From the NCBI GenBank assembly GCA_934725575.1, contig CAKVCK010000015.1, forward strand, positions 31,238 to 95,237: a stretch of 64,000 nucleotides of DNA. The letters are read 5' to 3'. The DNA comes from an uncultured Bacteroidales bacterium (GTDB lineage: Bacteria > Bacteroidota > Bacteroidia > Bacteroidales > UBA932). This document shows positions 1 to 7,430 of the stretch, piece after piece. Under the pieces are notes generated by a model. The model did not search any database, was not told the DNA's origin, and saw only the letters and a program-made list of their open reading frames with translations. The translations under genes and the position numbers were made by a program. How positions within the stretch are numbered: the stretch's first letter is position 1; every line of letters starts with the position of its first letter.

Positions 1-49
1 TCGCAGCCAGAGCGGCTGCAAGGCACAAAACAGTTTTGATTGTTTTCAT
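1..49 (-). CDS. 5' end of an exported protein (partial)
   Basis: Only the first 16 codons are in the window. They read MKTIKTVLCLAAALAA, a typical start of a secretory signal peptide: two lysines followed by a hydrophobic Leu/Ala core. The ATG lies at 49-47 on the minus strand. The rest of the protein is beyond the left edge, so the product cannot be named. The Cys at residue 9 is inside the hydrophobic core and I do not read it as a lipobox. Confidence 0.6.
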   Translation of the reverse strand, partial: MKTIKTVLCLAAALAA

Positions 50-128
50 TTTGAAGTTTGGCTGAATCAACATAATGTTTATACTGACTTATTAGTGACC
101 CTACGCAACAAATTAGGCAAAATATTTC

Positions 129-546
129 GGAACTATGCACTTTAGGCTTGCTCCGAATCCCTTCGGTAACACTTTCGGCCTCTTTTGCTCCTCAAGAGTG
201 CAGCCTGCACTCTTGGGAAACGTTTCTTCCACTTTTCGTCTCCCGAGGGTGCTGCCGAGCATTCATTGGAGACATTATTCCCTTTGTCACTTCAGAAAGG
301 CTATCCGGCACGCGCACGAAGACTTCTTCTGCACTTTTGGGATGCATATACGCCTCTTTTCGTTCCCGGATGGTGTCGGATGGCTCTGTTGAGTAACGTT
401 TGCCCTCATTTTTGTCTCTGAAAAGCTTGATAGTGAGAGGCTATGGTATTCATTGATGTCCGCGACCATCCACTTTTGGCTTGCAATCCATAACAATGCC
501 ACGTAAATATGCCTTTACTACGAGCAAGCCTAAAGTGCATAATTCC
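129..546. mobile_element. 418-bp gene-less element with 25-bp terminal inverted repeats (MITE-like)
   Basis: The ends are 129-153 and 522-546. They are inverted copies of each other at 24 of 25 positions, with the core ATGCACTTTAGGCTTGCTC. Inside, 193-215 is a perfect palindrome with 11-bp arms around one central base (AAGAGTGCAG C CTGCACTCTT plus flanking C/G). The longest internal reading frames are 71-85 residues, overlap one another in several frames and look like no known protein, so I treat the interior as non-coding. No convincing target-site duplication is visible beyond AT-rich flanks. A non-autonomous transposable element is the simplest reading. A long-stem structured RNA is the alternative. 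Confidence 0.6.
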
Positions 547-554
547 TAAATAAT

Positions 555-1139
555 TTATGGATTCAAAGTATAATCGCCCAATTTCTTAGAGAGATGCTCA
601 AAATAATACTCTGTAGATATGTCTGAATATTTTGATGTAATCATAATGTTAGAAATATCAGCCCCTCTTGATAAAAAATAAATGATTTTTTCTGAATAAC
701 GCCAATAGTCATCTGTAAGCGTTTCCAAAGAATACGCATTTATTGATAAATTCAAGTCACGAGAGAACAAGGCTCTTGTATCTTTTAGTCTGTAATCCGG
801 CACTAAAATTTGGCACTTGACAAGTCCTGTCTTTGCGAATTTTTCAAATAGAAGAGACTCTCTGTCCAGGCACGCCGAGCAAGGTGACGCCGGAATTACC
901 ATAAACATTTGCGGGTCAAAGTTGAGAGATAACCCCTCATCGTCAAGCAGACCGTGAATTAGATCATTGTCAACATCAGTAATATCGTTGAGAACTTCCT
1001 CGATTCTACCTTGACGCTCCTGAAACATAGACGAAGTCTTCTGGTAATCTTTAAGTATACGCATTAGACCTATAATAAGGAAGATATCAACGAAGACAAA
1101 TACGAAGGTGATTACTTTCCAAAAACTATCTTTTCTCAT
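555..1139 (-). CDS. membrane-anchored protein with a CxxC motif
   Basis: A 194-aa protein. One N-terminal transmembrane segment (about residues 9-28, rich in Phe, Val and Ile) is followed by a soluble domain predicted to face the periplasm. That domain contains IPASPCSACLDRE near residue 85, a CxxC placed as in thioredoxin-like folds. It may be a divergent redoxin or disulfide-handling protein; this is inference from one motif. Its start overlaps the stop of the upstream lipoprotein gene by 14 bp, which indicates translational coupling. It is the last gene of the minus-strand cluster that begins with the TPR/HTH protein. Family not recognised with certainty. Confidence 0.7.
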   Translation of the reverse strand: MRKDSFWKVITFVFVFVDIFLIIGLMRILKDYQKTSSMFQERQGRIEEVLNDITDVDNDLIHGLLDDEGLSLNFDPQMFMVIPASPCSACLDRESLLFEKFAKTGLVKCQILVPDYRLKDTRALFSRDLNLSINAYSLETLTDDYWRYSEKIIYFLSRGADISNIMITSKYSDISTEYYFEHLSKKLGDYTLNP

Positions 1140-1653
1140 ATCTATGTAATCTTCGTTTTACTTTCTCGAATGTCGGATCGAAGAAACTAAGAGAATCTCC
1201 TATGACACTTGTGCCGATCAACTCATTATGCTTATTACACATCCCTCCCCAAAGTCCCATACTGTTCATTGATTTGTTCTTTTTGCAAAATGCTTCTTTG
1301 GTGTCAAGTATCACAGGAAAATTGCAATTATACTTGTCTAGTTTTTTGCGTATGCGAGTGCTGTCCTCCACTGTGCCATTGATATACGTCACAAACTCCC
1401 AGTCTGGATTGTCCGCAATTATCTTGTCAATTTTGCCATACGGAGAGAGTGACAGCCATTCATTAAGGCCTCTGGCCCACGCATAAGTGTAGACCTTATT
1501 GCCGGAAAAGTCTGGTTTATAGTCTTGTACAATCCCGTGTCGGTCAATGACATACATTCCGTCTTGTACCTCAACAGGATATATTTTGTCCATTTCGCAA
1601 GATGTTAGTGTGGCTATGATCAGCAGGCAGATAGTGATGTCTTTATGGTTCAT
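1126..1653 (-). CDS. small lipoprotein, possible redoxin-like domain
   Basis: A 175-aa protein with a type II signal: a hydrophobic stretch ending LIIATLTSCEM, so the Cys near residue 19 is probably lipidated and the protein sits in the envelope. The C-terminal half (NFPVILDTKEAFCKKN, then GGMCNKHNELIGTSVIGDS) has the layout of the second half of thioredoxin/AhpC-like domains in Bacteroidota lipoproteins, but the usual CxxC is missing. It overlaps the next gene by 14 bp. The cluster pairs it with an NVEALA-like peptide and a CxxC membrane protein, which suggests a shared envelope role. No function is assigned. Confidence 0.65.
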   Translation of the reverse strand: MNHKDITICLLIIATLTSCEMDKIYPVEVQDGMYVIDRHGIVQDYKPDFSGNKVYTYAWARGLNEWLSLSPYGKIDKIIADNPDWEFVTYINGTVEDSTRIRKKLDKYNCNFPVILDTKEAFCKKNKSMNSMGLWGGMCNKHNELIGTSVIGDSLSFFDPTFEKVKRRLHRYEKR

Positions 1654-1699
1654 AAAATGGAAATCAACCAGTTTAATCTAATTAATAAATGACCTTTTG

Positions 1700-1939
1700 C
1701 TAATAATTTTGACAACAAAGATGACGGCGACAATGTTCAGCCGTATACGAAACCTTACAAATATAGTTCATCGGTTTGTGCGGACAGTACCCCATTGATT
1801 GGAAAAGACAGTACTCACTGTCATCAGCATCTCCTTTACCTCCTATAATTACAGAGTCTGCCATCATAACTGTAGATGCGGCCAAAGCCATTGACGCGAC
1901 TGCGAAGATCGCAAGTGAGACTTTAAAAATCTTTTTCAT
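1700..1939 (-). CDS. NVEALA-like exported Cys-rich peptide
   Basis: A 79-aa precursor. MKKIFKVSLAIFAVASMALAAS is a clear signal peptide. The mature part of about 55 residues holds six cysteines (CLFQSMGYC, then C, C and CC at the C terminus). Short exported Cys-rich peptides of this layout in Bacteroidales belong to the NVEALA family. The eponymous motif here would be the degenerate MADSVIIGGKGD, so membership is probable rather than certain. In this phylum such genes usually lie with TPR/HTH regulators and envelope lipoproteins, as here. The role of the family is unknown; a secreted signal or ligand is a guess. Confidence 0.55.
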   Translation of the reverse strand: MKKIFKVSLAIFAVASMALAASTVMMADSVIIGGKGDADDSEYCLFQSMGYCPHKPMNYICKVSYTAEHCRRHLCCQNY

Positions 1940-1969
1940 ATGATTTGTACATTTAATTTTGTGACATCA

Positions 1970-2377
1970 TTAATCGTTGACATTATCTTCTGTTCTAAAT
2001 AGTGCATAGTAGCCACGCCCGCTTTTAGTTGTGATGTCCATTCGGTATGCGGTGTTTGGCGAGACAGGAATGACCATCAGTCCAATGGAACTGTCGCCTG
2101 CATAATCTTGGATCTCTCCGGAAGTTTGATTCTCCAGGGTAACGTCGACTGTGCCGAGATCCGAAAGGAATGACAGCTCAAGATTATCAACGGACGGGTA
2201 ATAGAAGCACTCAACCAGAACCTTGACTGGGGCTCGGTTGGTTTGCGTATGTCCTGTGGTTTGTTTGTCTTTTACAATAACCACAACAGGTCCGTCGTCA
2301 TCGTTGCCGCATACTTTCCCCGATAACGGCCAGCAACAGACAGAGGCCAAAACAACAGTTAATAGTATTCGTTCCAT
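1970..2377 (-). CDS. DUF3244-like secreted protein
   Basis: 135 aa from the start at 2377 (MERILLTVVLASVC). A longer frame runs to 2425 but overlaps the promoter at 2403-2432, so the later ATG is chosen. A signal peptide is followed by a short linker and a beta-sandwich-like region: LELSFLSDLGTVDVTLENQ, GEIQDYAG, then IPVSPNTAYRMDITTKSGRGYYALF. Short strands, a central 'LGTVDVT' and a terminal 'G.YYALF' match the DUF3244 family of small Bacteroidales exported proteins. Function unknown. It lies between the TPR/HTH gene and the NVEALA-like gene on the same strand. Confidence 0.65.
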   Translation of the reverse strand: MERILLTVVLASVCCWPLSGKVCGNDDDGPVVVIVKDKQTTGHTQTNRAPVKVLVECFYYPSVDNLELSFLSDLGTVDVTLENQTSGEIQDYAGDSSIGLMVIPVSPNTAYRMDITTKSGRGYYALFRTEDNVND

Positions 2378-2402
2378 AGCATTAATTTGTTTGCTCACAC
2401 TG

Positions 2403-2432
2403 CAAAGTTCGGGAGAATATAGCAAAATTCAA
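2403..2432 (-). promoter_or_regulatory. Bacteroidota-type promoter for the DUF3244 gene
   Basis: On the minus strand TTG (2432-2430), 19 bases, then GAACTTTG (2410-2403), close to the TANNTTTG consensus. Transcription would begin near 2396, upstream of the ATG at 2377. This decides the start codon of the downstream gene. Confidence 0.5.
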
Positions 2433-2604
2433 TGAAAAAAAGTTTTGACATTCTGTGTTTAATAGTGTTGATAATTAAATGGTTAGGGGTGTGTTTGGAT
2501 TTGAGTTCTTGATAAAATGTTTAAGTCATTGTTTGTCAGTTGATTATAATATGGCCTTGCGCTTGATATAGGCTCATATTGTTGATAATCATAAAATTAG
2601 CGTC

Positions 2605-4329
2605 TTAACAAAGGACTTCGATGTAGAGGTCACGATTGTCAGATGTTGATTTTAGCAGCCTGTTTTTTAGGCGGTTACGTTTTGTGTAGATCGTAGTGAC
2701 GGAATAGCCTGTGACATAGGACATCGTCTTTGCATCTAAACCGAGAATCTGAAAGGCCACAAACCTGCAGTCTTTTTCGTTCATGTCTGGGAAGTCAGTC
2801 TTTAGTTTGGCCATAATGCCGTCAAGACCTTCGTCAATCATCGCCTCAAGTCTACCCTCACCGCTATTCTCCAACTCTGCCGCAAGTCCTCTCACTCTCT
2901 CATAGATTCGTTCTTTATTCCAATCGGTATTAGGAGACTCCCAATATTCAGAACAAAGTTTACTGATTTTCTCCAGCTGCGACCTGTAGGCTTTGATATA
3001 CATAGAACGAAGATCCTTGATAGCCGCCTCCCTTTCTACAAGTTTCGACTGACCATCCTTTATGGAATCCAGCTTTAAGCGAAAATCTTCCTTGGCTGTA
3101 CGTTCATGGAAAAGTAAACTGTTAATGTTGTCGTTTATCTGCAACAGATCCTCTACTTTGTGCCTCCATTCTTTCCTTTTGAGTGTAAAGAAGGACAACA
3201 GGCCAGAAAGAATAATCACACCGGACAAAATGAGAATCCATTGGCGCTGGTCCCTTAATTGCTTTTCCCGGAGCAGTAGATGCGACTTGGATTGATAATA
3301 TGCGGACTGTGCCAGTGCAACGGACTGATTAATGGCTTTGTAAACGGTAGAATCACGTTCTCTCACAGACCTTTCCAATAGACTCAAAGCTTCCTTGTAC
3401 TCCCCGCGATGCCTGCATATACGATAACACCATACATCTATCTCGTCCAATTGACAGCCTTGAGCCTCTAGTTGAGAAATAATATTGTCCGCCGCGGAAC
3501 TCTTGCCGGACAACTCCAAGGCATAGGCGTAGGCGCAATAATCATTAGTTGTGGGAGAGCCATTGAACTCATTAACTGATTTATGAAATAAGTCAATACT
3601 CAGATCTGGTTCTGGATTAGATTTCCAAAGGTAGCCAAGAGCTTTGTTCAGAAGCATTCTTGCATACAGTGACGAATCATGGCAAGATGATGAAAAGAAT
3701 TCCGAATAAAGGCTGTCCGATTTTTCATATTTATGCATTGATCCCAATATAGAAGCCATCATCGCTGTAGTTACCCACATTCTGGTAGAGTCTTTTGCCG
3801 TCTTGAACAATGTCAATGCTTTCTCGGCATAACTCAGGCTGGCCGAATAGTTTTGCTCTTGATAGTAAAGATCTGAAATCGCAGATGCTATCAGTCCTTT
3901 AAAAATCAAATTATTAGATTCTGACGAGTATTCCAAGGCACGAACATAACTCGCAATCGCATCTTCCGGATTTCCAGCATTGTGCTGAACCGTCCCAAGA
4001 TAGTAGAACGTCATCATCTTGTCGTCGTTGGAGCCATTGTTCTGATAGTAGGACACGGCTGGTAGTATCAAATGCAGGTCTGTGGTGTCAATCCAATTTC
4101 TGTTCAACGCCATTGTGAACAGCAAGGAGTATCTCGCCCGCTGCGCTTTGGTTCTAAGACGCAGTGTGTCAATTGTCTCCAGCGTCTCCAAAGCACTGTC
4201 GGGCCTTGTCCACATAAGGTCCTCGGCCGAGTTCATAAGTCGTCCGGCCTCCCTGCTTCCACAGGAGCAGGCGATCAGCACGGTGAAGGCCGACAATGCG
4301 ATTTCCAGAATTATTCTGAATAGTCTCAT
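2605..4329 (-). CDS. TPR lipoprotein with transmembrane segment and C-terminal HTH (membrane-bound regulator)
   Basis: A 574-aa protein. The N terminus carries a lipobox-like VLIACSCGS. Residues of about 30-340 form tetratricopeptide-type helical repeats (YYLGTVQHNAGNPEDAIASY, SDLYYQEQNYSASLSYAEKAL). A transmembrane helix follows (QWILILSGVIILSGLLSFF), then a charged coiled coil. The C terminus is a helix-turn-helix of the LuxR/sigma-region-4 kind (FVAFQILGLDAKTMSYVTG, then YSVTTIYTKRNRLKNRLL). This is a known Bacteroidota design in which a periplasmic TPR sensor is joined through the membrane to a cytoplasmic DNA-binding domain. It probably controls the small exported genes downstream of it. 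It is divergent from tolC. Confidence 0.8.
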   Translation of the reverse strand: MRLFRIILEIALSAFTVLIACSCGSREAGRLMNSAEDLMWTRPDSALETLETIDTLRLRTKAQRARYSLLFTMALNRNWIDTTDLHLILPAVSYYQNNGSNDDKMMTFYYLGTVQHNAGNPEDAIASYVRALEYSSESNNLIFKGLIASAISDLYYQEQNYSASLSYAEKALTLFKTAKDSTRMWVTTAMMASILGSMHKYEKSDSLYSEFFSSSCHDSSLYARMLLNKALGYLWKSNPEPDLSIDLFHKSVNEFNGSPTTNDYCAYAYALELSGKSSAADNIISQLEAQGCQLDEIDVWCYRICRHRGEYKEALSLLERSVRERDSTVYKAINQSVALAQSAYYQSKSHLLLREKQLRDQRQWILILSGVIILSGLLSFFTLKRKEWRHKVEDLLQINDNINSLLFHERTAKEDFRLKLDSIKDGQSKLVEREAAIKDLRSMYIKAYRSQLEKISKLCSEYWESPNTDWNKERIYERVRGLAAELENSGEGRLEAMIDEGLDGIMAKLKTDFPDMNEKDCRFVAFQILGLDAKTMSYVTGYSVTTIYTKRNRLKNRLLKSTSDNRDLYIEVLC

Positions 4330-4367
4330 TTTACAGATCAGGAGTTTTACAAGTAGTATTGATACAG

Positions 4368-4375
4368 CAAAAATA
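4368..4375 (-). promoter_or_regulatory. possible -7 box for the TPR/HTH gene
   Basis: On the minus strand the sequence is TATTTTTG, a match to TANNTTTG, 39 bases upstream of the ATG at 4329. No good -33 element stands at the expected distance, so support is limited. Confidence 0.35.
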
Positions 4376-4455
4376 ACAATTAATTCTTAAGATGTGCACT
4401 TCGTTTGACGAAATCTACTGTGTCGTAGAGAATAAACGTCGCCCAAGTGTTCCGC

Positions 4456-4474
4456 AAAGCCTGTCGAAGTGACC
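4456..4474 (+). repeat. REP-like half motif (AGCCTGTCGAAGTGACC)
   Basis: Partial copy of the palindromic repeat seen complete at 5992-6016. It keeps the central GCCTGTCGAAG and the right arm GTGACC; the left arm is lost. Confidence 0.5.
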
Positions 4475-4481
4475 GGGGAAA

Positions 4482-4522
4482 GTGTAAAGTTTCTTTACAC
4501 CCAGTGTTAAATTTCTTTACAC
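4482..4522 (+). promoter_or_regulatory. twin palindromic activator sites (NtrC-type upstream sites)
   Basis: Two 19-bp palindromes: GTGTAAAG-TTT-CTTTACAC (4482-4500) and GTGTTAAA-TTT-CTTTACAC (4504-4522). Their centres are 22 bp apart, two helical turns. They lie about 90 and 112 bp before the predicted sigma-54 start site. This geometry is that of tandem dimer sites for an NtrC-family activator, and such an activator is encoded at 15220-16572. Outer sequence extends the symmetry (GGGAAAGTG at 4476, CACTTTCCC ending 4528). Binding by that particular protein is inference. Confidence 0.75.
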
Positions 4523-4576
4523 TTTCCCAAATCGCCAGAATAGCTAAAATATTCATAACTAATTAATTGAATATTT

Positions 4577-4593
4577 TGGCACGCCTAATGCTT
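4577..4593 (+). promoter_or_regulatory. sigma-54 promoter of the efflux operon
   Basis: TGGCACG-CCTA-ATGCTT. The GG at 4578-4579 and the GC at 4590-4591 are exactly 10 bases apart, as the -24/-12 elements require. Only one position of the usual TTGC differs. The predicted start site is near 4603, giving a 20-nt leader to the tolC ATG at 4623. Confidence 0.8.
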
Positions 4594-4622
4594 ATGACTT
4601 TTACCGAAAAGGAAAAAGAAAT

Positions 4623-5978
4623 ATGAAAAAGACAATATTCATAACATTCGCGATGATGGTCGCCGCTCCGGTTTTCGCGCAGGAGGCGCTTCCGACTCCG
4701 ATGACGCTGAAGGATTGTATGGAATATGCGATCAGCAACAGCACCAAGGTGAGGATTCAGCAGGCGTCCAACGGTGACGCCCGGCTCGCGAGAAGGGATG
4801 CGATCTTCGATGCGTTCACTCCTGAGATAAGCGGAAGCAGCTCGGCTTACTATAACTTCGGACGTGCGGTTGACCCTAAGACCAACACTTACGTCACCAC
4901 GACATCCTTCCACAACAGTTACGGAGTCGGAGCGGGCATCGCCCTCTTCAACGGATTCAAGGCCGTGAACAATATGAAGATCTCCAAGACTTCCATCGCT
5001 CTTGGCAACTCGCAGGAAGACCAGATTGAGGCTGACATCTGCCTCGCCACGATGGAAGCCTACTGCAACGTGCTCTATTACAGCCAGCTGGCCGACATCT
5101 ACAAGGCTCAGGTCGAGGTCGCCGAGGAATCTCTCACAAAAGCCCGCCGTCAGGAGGAACTTGGACAGAAGGGTCACGCGGATGTTGTGGAGATGGATTC
5201 CAACCTCGCCGACAAACAGTACCAACTCGTTGAGGCCAACAACAAGCTCAACGACGCTAAGATCACACTTGAGGACGTGATGTTCTGGTCTGAGGATCAC
5301 GAGCTTGTCATCGACACTGAGCTTCCGGTGGCCCTTGACAGCGAAAGAATGCTGACCGATTCCTTGGCTCTGGAGGATATGGTTGACTTCGCGCAGACGA
5401 ACAACCCGGCCGCACGGGTGGCACGCTATAACCTCTTGAACGCCAAGCGTGAGCTCAGCACAGCCAGATGGCAGCTTCTCCCTTCGCTGAACGCCTATGC
5501 AGGATGGTCCACGACTTACTTCACCTACCCTGGCAGCGGCTCGGTATCCGATCCTTTCCGCACGCAGTTCAAGAACAATGGTGGTGAATATGTCCAGCTG
5601 TCCCTGAATATTCCAATCTTCTCAGGACTTCAGCGCCACAGCAACATCGCAAGAAAGAAGAACGCGGTCGCCAAGGCTTCAGCCGAGTACGACCAGAAGA
5701 TGAGGGACATCTCCGCCGAGGTGCGCAGGGCTGTCCAGGATCGCGACGGAGCGTCGGCCGCCTATATTCAGGCGCAGAGGAAATCCGATGTGCAGGAGGA
5801 AGCATATTCATTGAATATGAAAAAGTTGGAGCAAGGGTTGATCTCTCCGATCGAGTTCCAGACCGCATCGAACAACTACCTTGAGGCGAACGCCCAGCGG
5901 CTCAACTCGCTGCTGACCTACTTCATCAAGCGCAGCGTGGTCAACTACTATAACGGAGTGGATTACATCAATCAATGA
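4623..5978 (+). CDS. TolC family outer-membrane efflux protein
   Basis: A 451-aa protein with a signal peptide (MKKTIFITFAMMVAAPVFAQ). Two tandem outer-membrane-efflux-protein domains follow. The first begins at LKDCMEYAISNSTKVRI and the second around LEDMVDFAQTNNPAARVARYN, with the long alpha-helical barrel segments and beta-strand insertions (AYAGWSTTYFTYPG) of TolC. It forms the trimeric outer-membrane duct of a tripartite exporter whose adaptor, ATPase and permeases are encoded next. Length is normal for the family. First gene of the operon, directly behind the sigma-54 promoter. The exported substrate cannot be told from sequence. Confidence 0.93.
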   Translation: MKKTIFITFAMMVAAPVFAQEALPTPMTLKDCMEYAISNSTKVRIQQASNGDARLARRDAIFDAFTPEISGSSSAYYNFGRAVDPKTNTYVTTTSFHNSYGVGAGIALFNGFKAVNNMKISKTSIALGNSQEDQIEADICLATMEAYCNVLYYSQLADIYKAQVEVAEESLTKARRQEELGQKGHADVVEMDSNLADKQYQLVEANNKLNDAKITLEDVMFWSEDHELVIDTELPVALDSERMLTDSLALEDMVDFAQTNNPAARVARYNLLNAKRELSTARWQLLPSLNAYAGWSTTYFTYPGSGSVSDPFRTQFKNNGGEYVQLSLNIPIFSGLQRHSNIARKKNAVAKASAEYDQKMRDISAEVRRAVQDRDGASAAYIQAQRKSDVQEEAYSLNMKKLEQGLISPIEFQTASNNYLEANAQRLNSLLTYFIKRSVVNYYNGVDYINQ

Positions 5979-5991
5979 ATATGACCGTGCC

Positions 5992-6016
5992 GGTCGCTGA
6001 GCCTGTCGAAGCGACC
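5992..6016 (+). repeat. REP-like palindrome GGTCGCTGAGCCTGTCGAAGCGACC
   Basis: A 25-nt imperfect palindrome. Arms GGTCGCT and AGCGACC are perfectly complementary around GAGCCTGTCGA. It sits in the spacer between the TolC and HlyD genes. Related, more decayed copies are at 4456-4474, 7332-7356, 10914-10937 and 13952-13976. The core is typical of short palindromic intergenic repeats found in many bacterial genomes. Confidence 0.7.
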
Positions 6017-6051
6017 ACCTCAGAAATAATCAACGAATAATAACAAACATT

Positions 6052-7308
6052 ATGGACAAGATAATCGAGAAAAAGAAAGGCTGGAGATCAGCCTTCACAA
6101 AAAAGGCGATGCCTTACTGGCTTGGAGCCATCGTGGTAGTGTTCGTGCTCTACCTCGTGTTCAGAGACAATTCCAAGACCCTCAGGGTTGACAAGGACAC
6201 GATCACGGTCAGCCAGGTGACTGACGGACAGTTCAACGACTACATCCGTGTCAGCGGACAGGTCCAGCCAATGGTGACAATCCAGATCAGTCCGCTGGAA
6301 GGCGGCACGGTCCAGAAGATCATCGTCGAGGAAGGCTCCACCGTCAAGGCCGGAGAACCTATCCTTGAACTCTCCAACGACAACCTTGACCTTCAGATAC
6401 TTAACGCCGAGGCCGAGCTTGCCGAGAAGGAGAACATCCTTCGTAACACGATGATCTCTATGGAGCAGCAGAAACTTTCCCATGAGCAGAACAGGCTCCG
6501 TTACGCCTCCGAGGCCAAGCGCAACAAGAGGACCTTCGAGCAGAACGAGCAGCTTTACAAAGAGAAGCTTATTTCCAAGGAGGACTTCCTCAAGGCCCAG
6601 GAGGACTACGAGCTCTCACGGCAGAACCTTGACCTTACTCTCAAGAGTATGGAGCAGGACAGTCTCTACCGTTCGACCCAACTTCTGAGTCTGCGCGAGA
6701 GTCTTGACAACATGAAGATGAACATGCAACTCATACGCCGCCGCAAGGAGAGCCTTACGATCAAGGCTCCTATCGATGGAGTCCTCGGACTTCTGGACGC
6801 CAATCTTGGCCAGTACATCGGAGCCGGCACGAAGATTGGCCAGATTAACTCCGAAGGCAGCTACAAGATTGAGGCTAAGATAGATGAGCATTACATCGAC
6901 CGTGTGGTTCCTGGGCTTGACGCCACATTCGAGCGTCAGAGCGAGAAATATGACGCGCAGGTGCGCAAGGTCTATCCGGAGGTGCGTGACGGCAAGTTCC
7001 AGGCAGACTTCAAGTTCGAGGGCCAGCAGCCCGACAACATCAGGACCGGCCAGACATATTACCTGAACCTTCAGCTCGGCCAGCCGGAGCGGGCGGTCCT
7101 CATCCCTCGCGGGACATTCTACCAGAAGACGGGAGGCAAGTGGATCTATGTGGTCAGCAAGGATGGAGGCAAGGCTGTCAAGCGCGAGATCCGCATCGGT
7201 CGTCAGAACCCTCAGTTCTATGAGGTGCTTGAAGGGCTGGAGCCTGGCGAGAAGGTCATCACCTCCTCCTACGACAACTACGGCGACAGCGATGTGCTTG
7301 TCTTCTAA
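6052..7308 (+). CDS. periplasmic adaptor (HlyD/MacA family) of the efflux system
   Basis: A 418-aa protein with one N-terminal membrane anchor (AMPYWLGAIVVVFVLYLVF). A biotinyl-lipoyl half-motif (QISPLEGGTVQKIIVEEGS) is followed by a long coiled-coil hairpin (about residues 115-235, rich in E, Q, K and L). The returning lipoyl half (LTIKAPIDGVLGLLDANLGQ) and beta-barrel domains come last. This is the standard adaptor plan that joins an inner-membrane ABC permease to TolC. It lies 73 bp after tolC with a REP-like palindrome in the spacer. Length and domain order are normal. Confidence 0.92.
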   Translation: MDKIIEKKKGWRSAFTKKAMPYWLGAIVVVFVLYLVFRDNSKTLRVDKDTITVSQVTDGQFNDYIRVSGQVQPMVTIQISPLEGGTVQKIIVEEGSTVKAGEPILELSNDNLDLQILNAEAELAEKENILRNTMISMEQQKLSHEQNRLRYASEAKRNKRTFEQNEQLYKEKLISKEDFLKAQEDYELSRQNLDLTLKSMEQDSLYRSTQLLSLRESLDNMKMNMQLIRRRKESLTIKAPIDGVLGLLDANLGQYIGAGTKIGQINSEGSYKIEAKIDEHYIDRVVPGLDATFERQSEKYDAQVRKVYPEVRDGKFQADFKFEGQQPDNIRTGQTYYLNLQLGQPERAVLIPRGTFYQKTGGKWIYVVSKDGGKAVKREIRIGRQNPQFYEVLEGLEPGEKVITSSYDNYGDSDVLVF

Positions 7309-7331
7309 ATGATTAATGAATATGTCCGTGC

Positions 7332-7356
7332 GGTTCCTGAGCCTGTGGTTCGACAC
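7332..7356 (+). repeat. decayed REP-like motif
   Basis: GGTTCCTGAGCCTGTGGTTCGA resembles the palindrome at 5992-6016 but has a 2-bp insertion in the centre and weaker arms. It lies between the adaptor and the ATPase gene. Confidence 0.4.
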
Positions 7357-7430
7357 ACTCACCAACCATCGAAGGACTGCCAAACAAGAACAAGGAATAT
7401 AAACAATAACAAATAAAATTTTTCAAAGCC

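Noticed and set aside
287..502. 71-codon frame inside the 418-bp inverted-repeat element
   Set aside because: Overlaps other frames of similar length. No start signal and no recognisable domain; kept as non-coding interior.
4563..5300. 245-codon open frame on the minus strand
   Set aside because: Antisense to tolC and running through the sigma-54 promoter; no features of a real protein.
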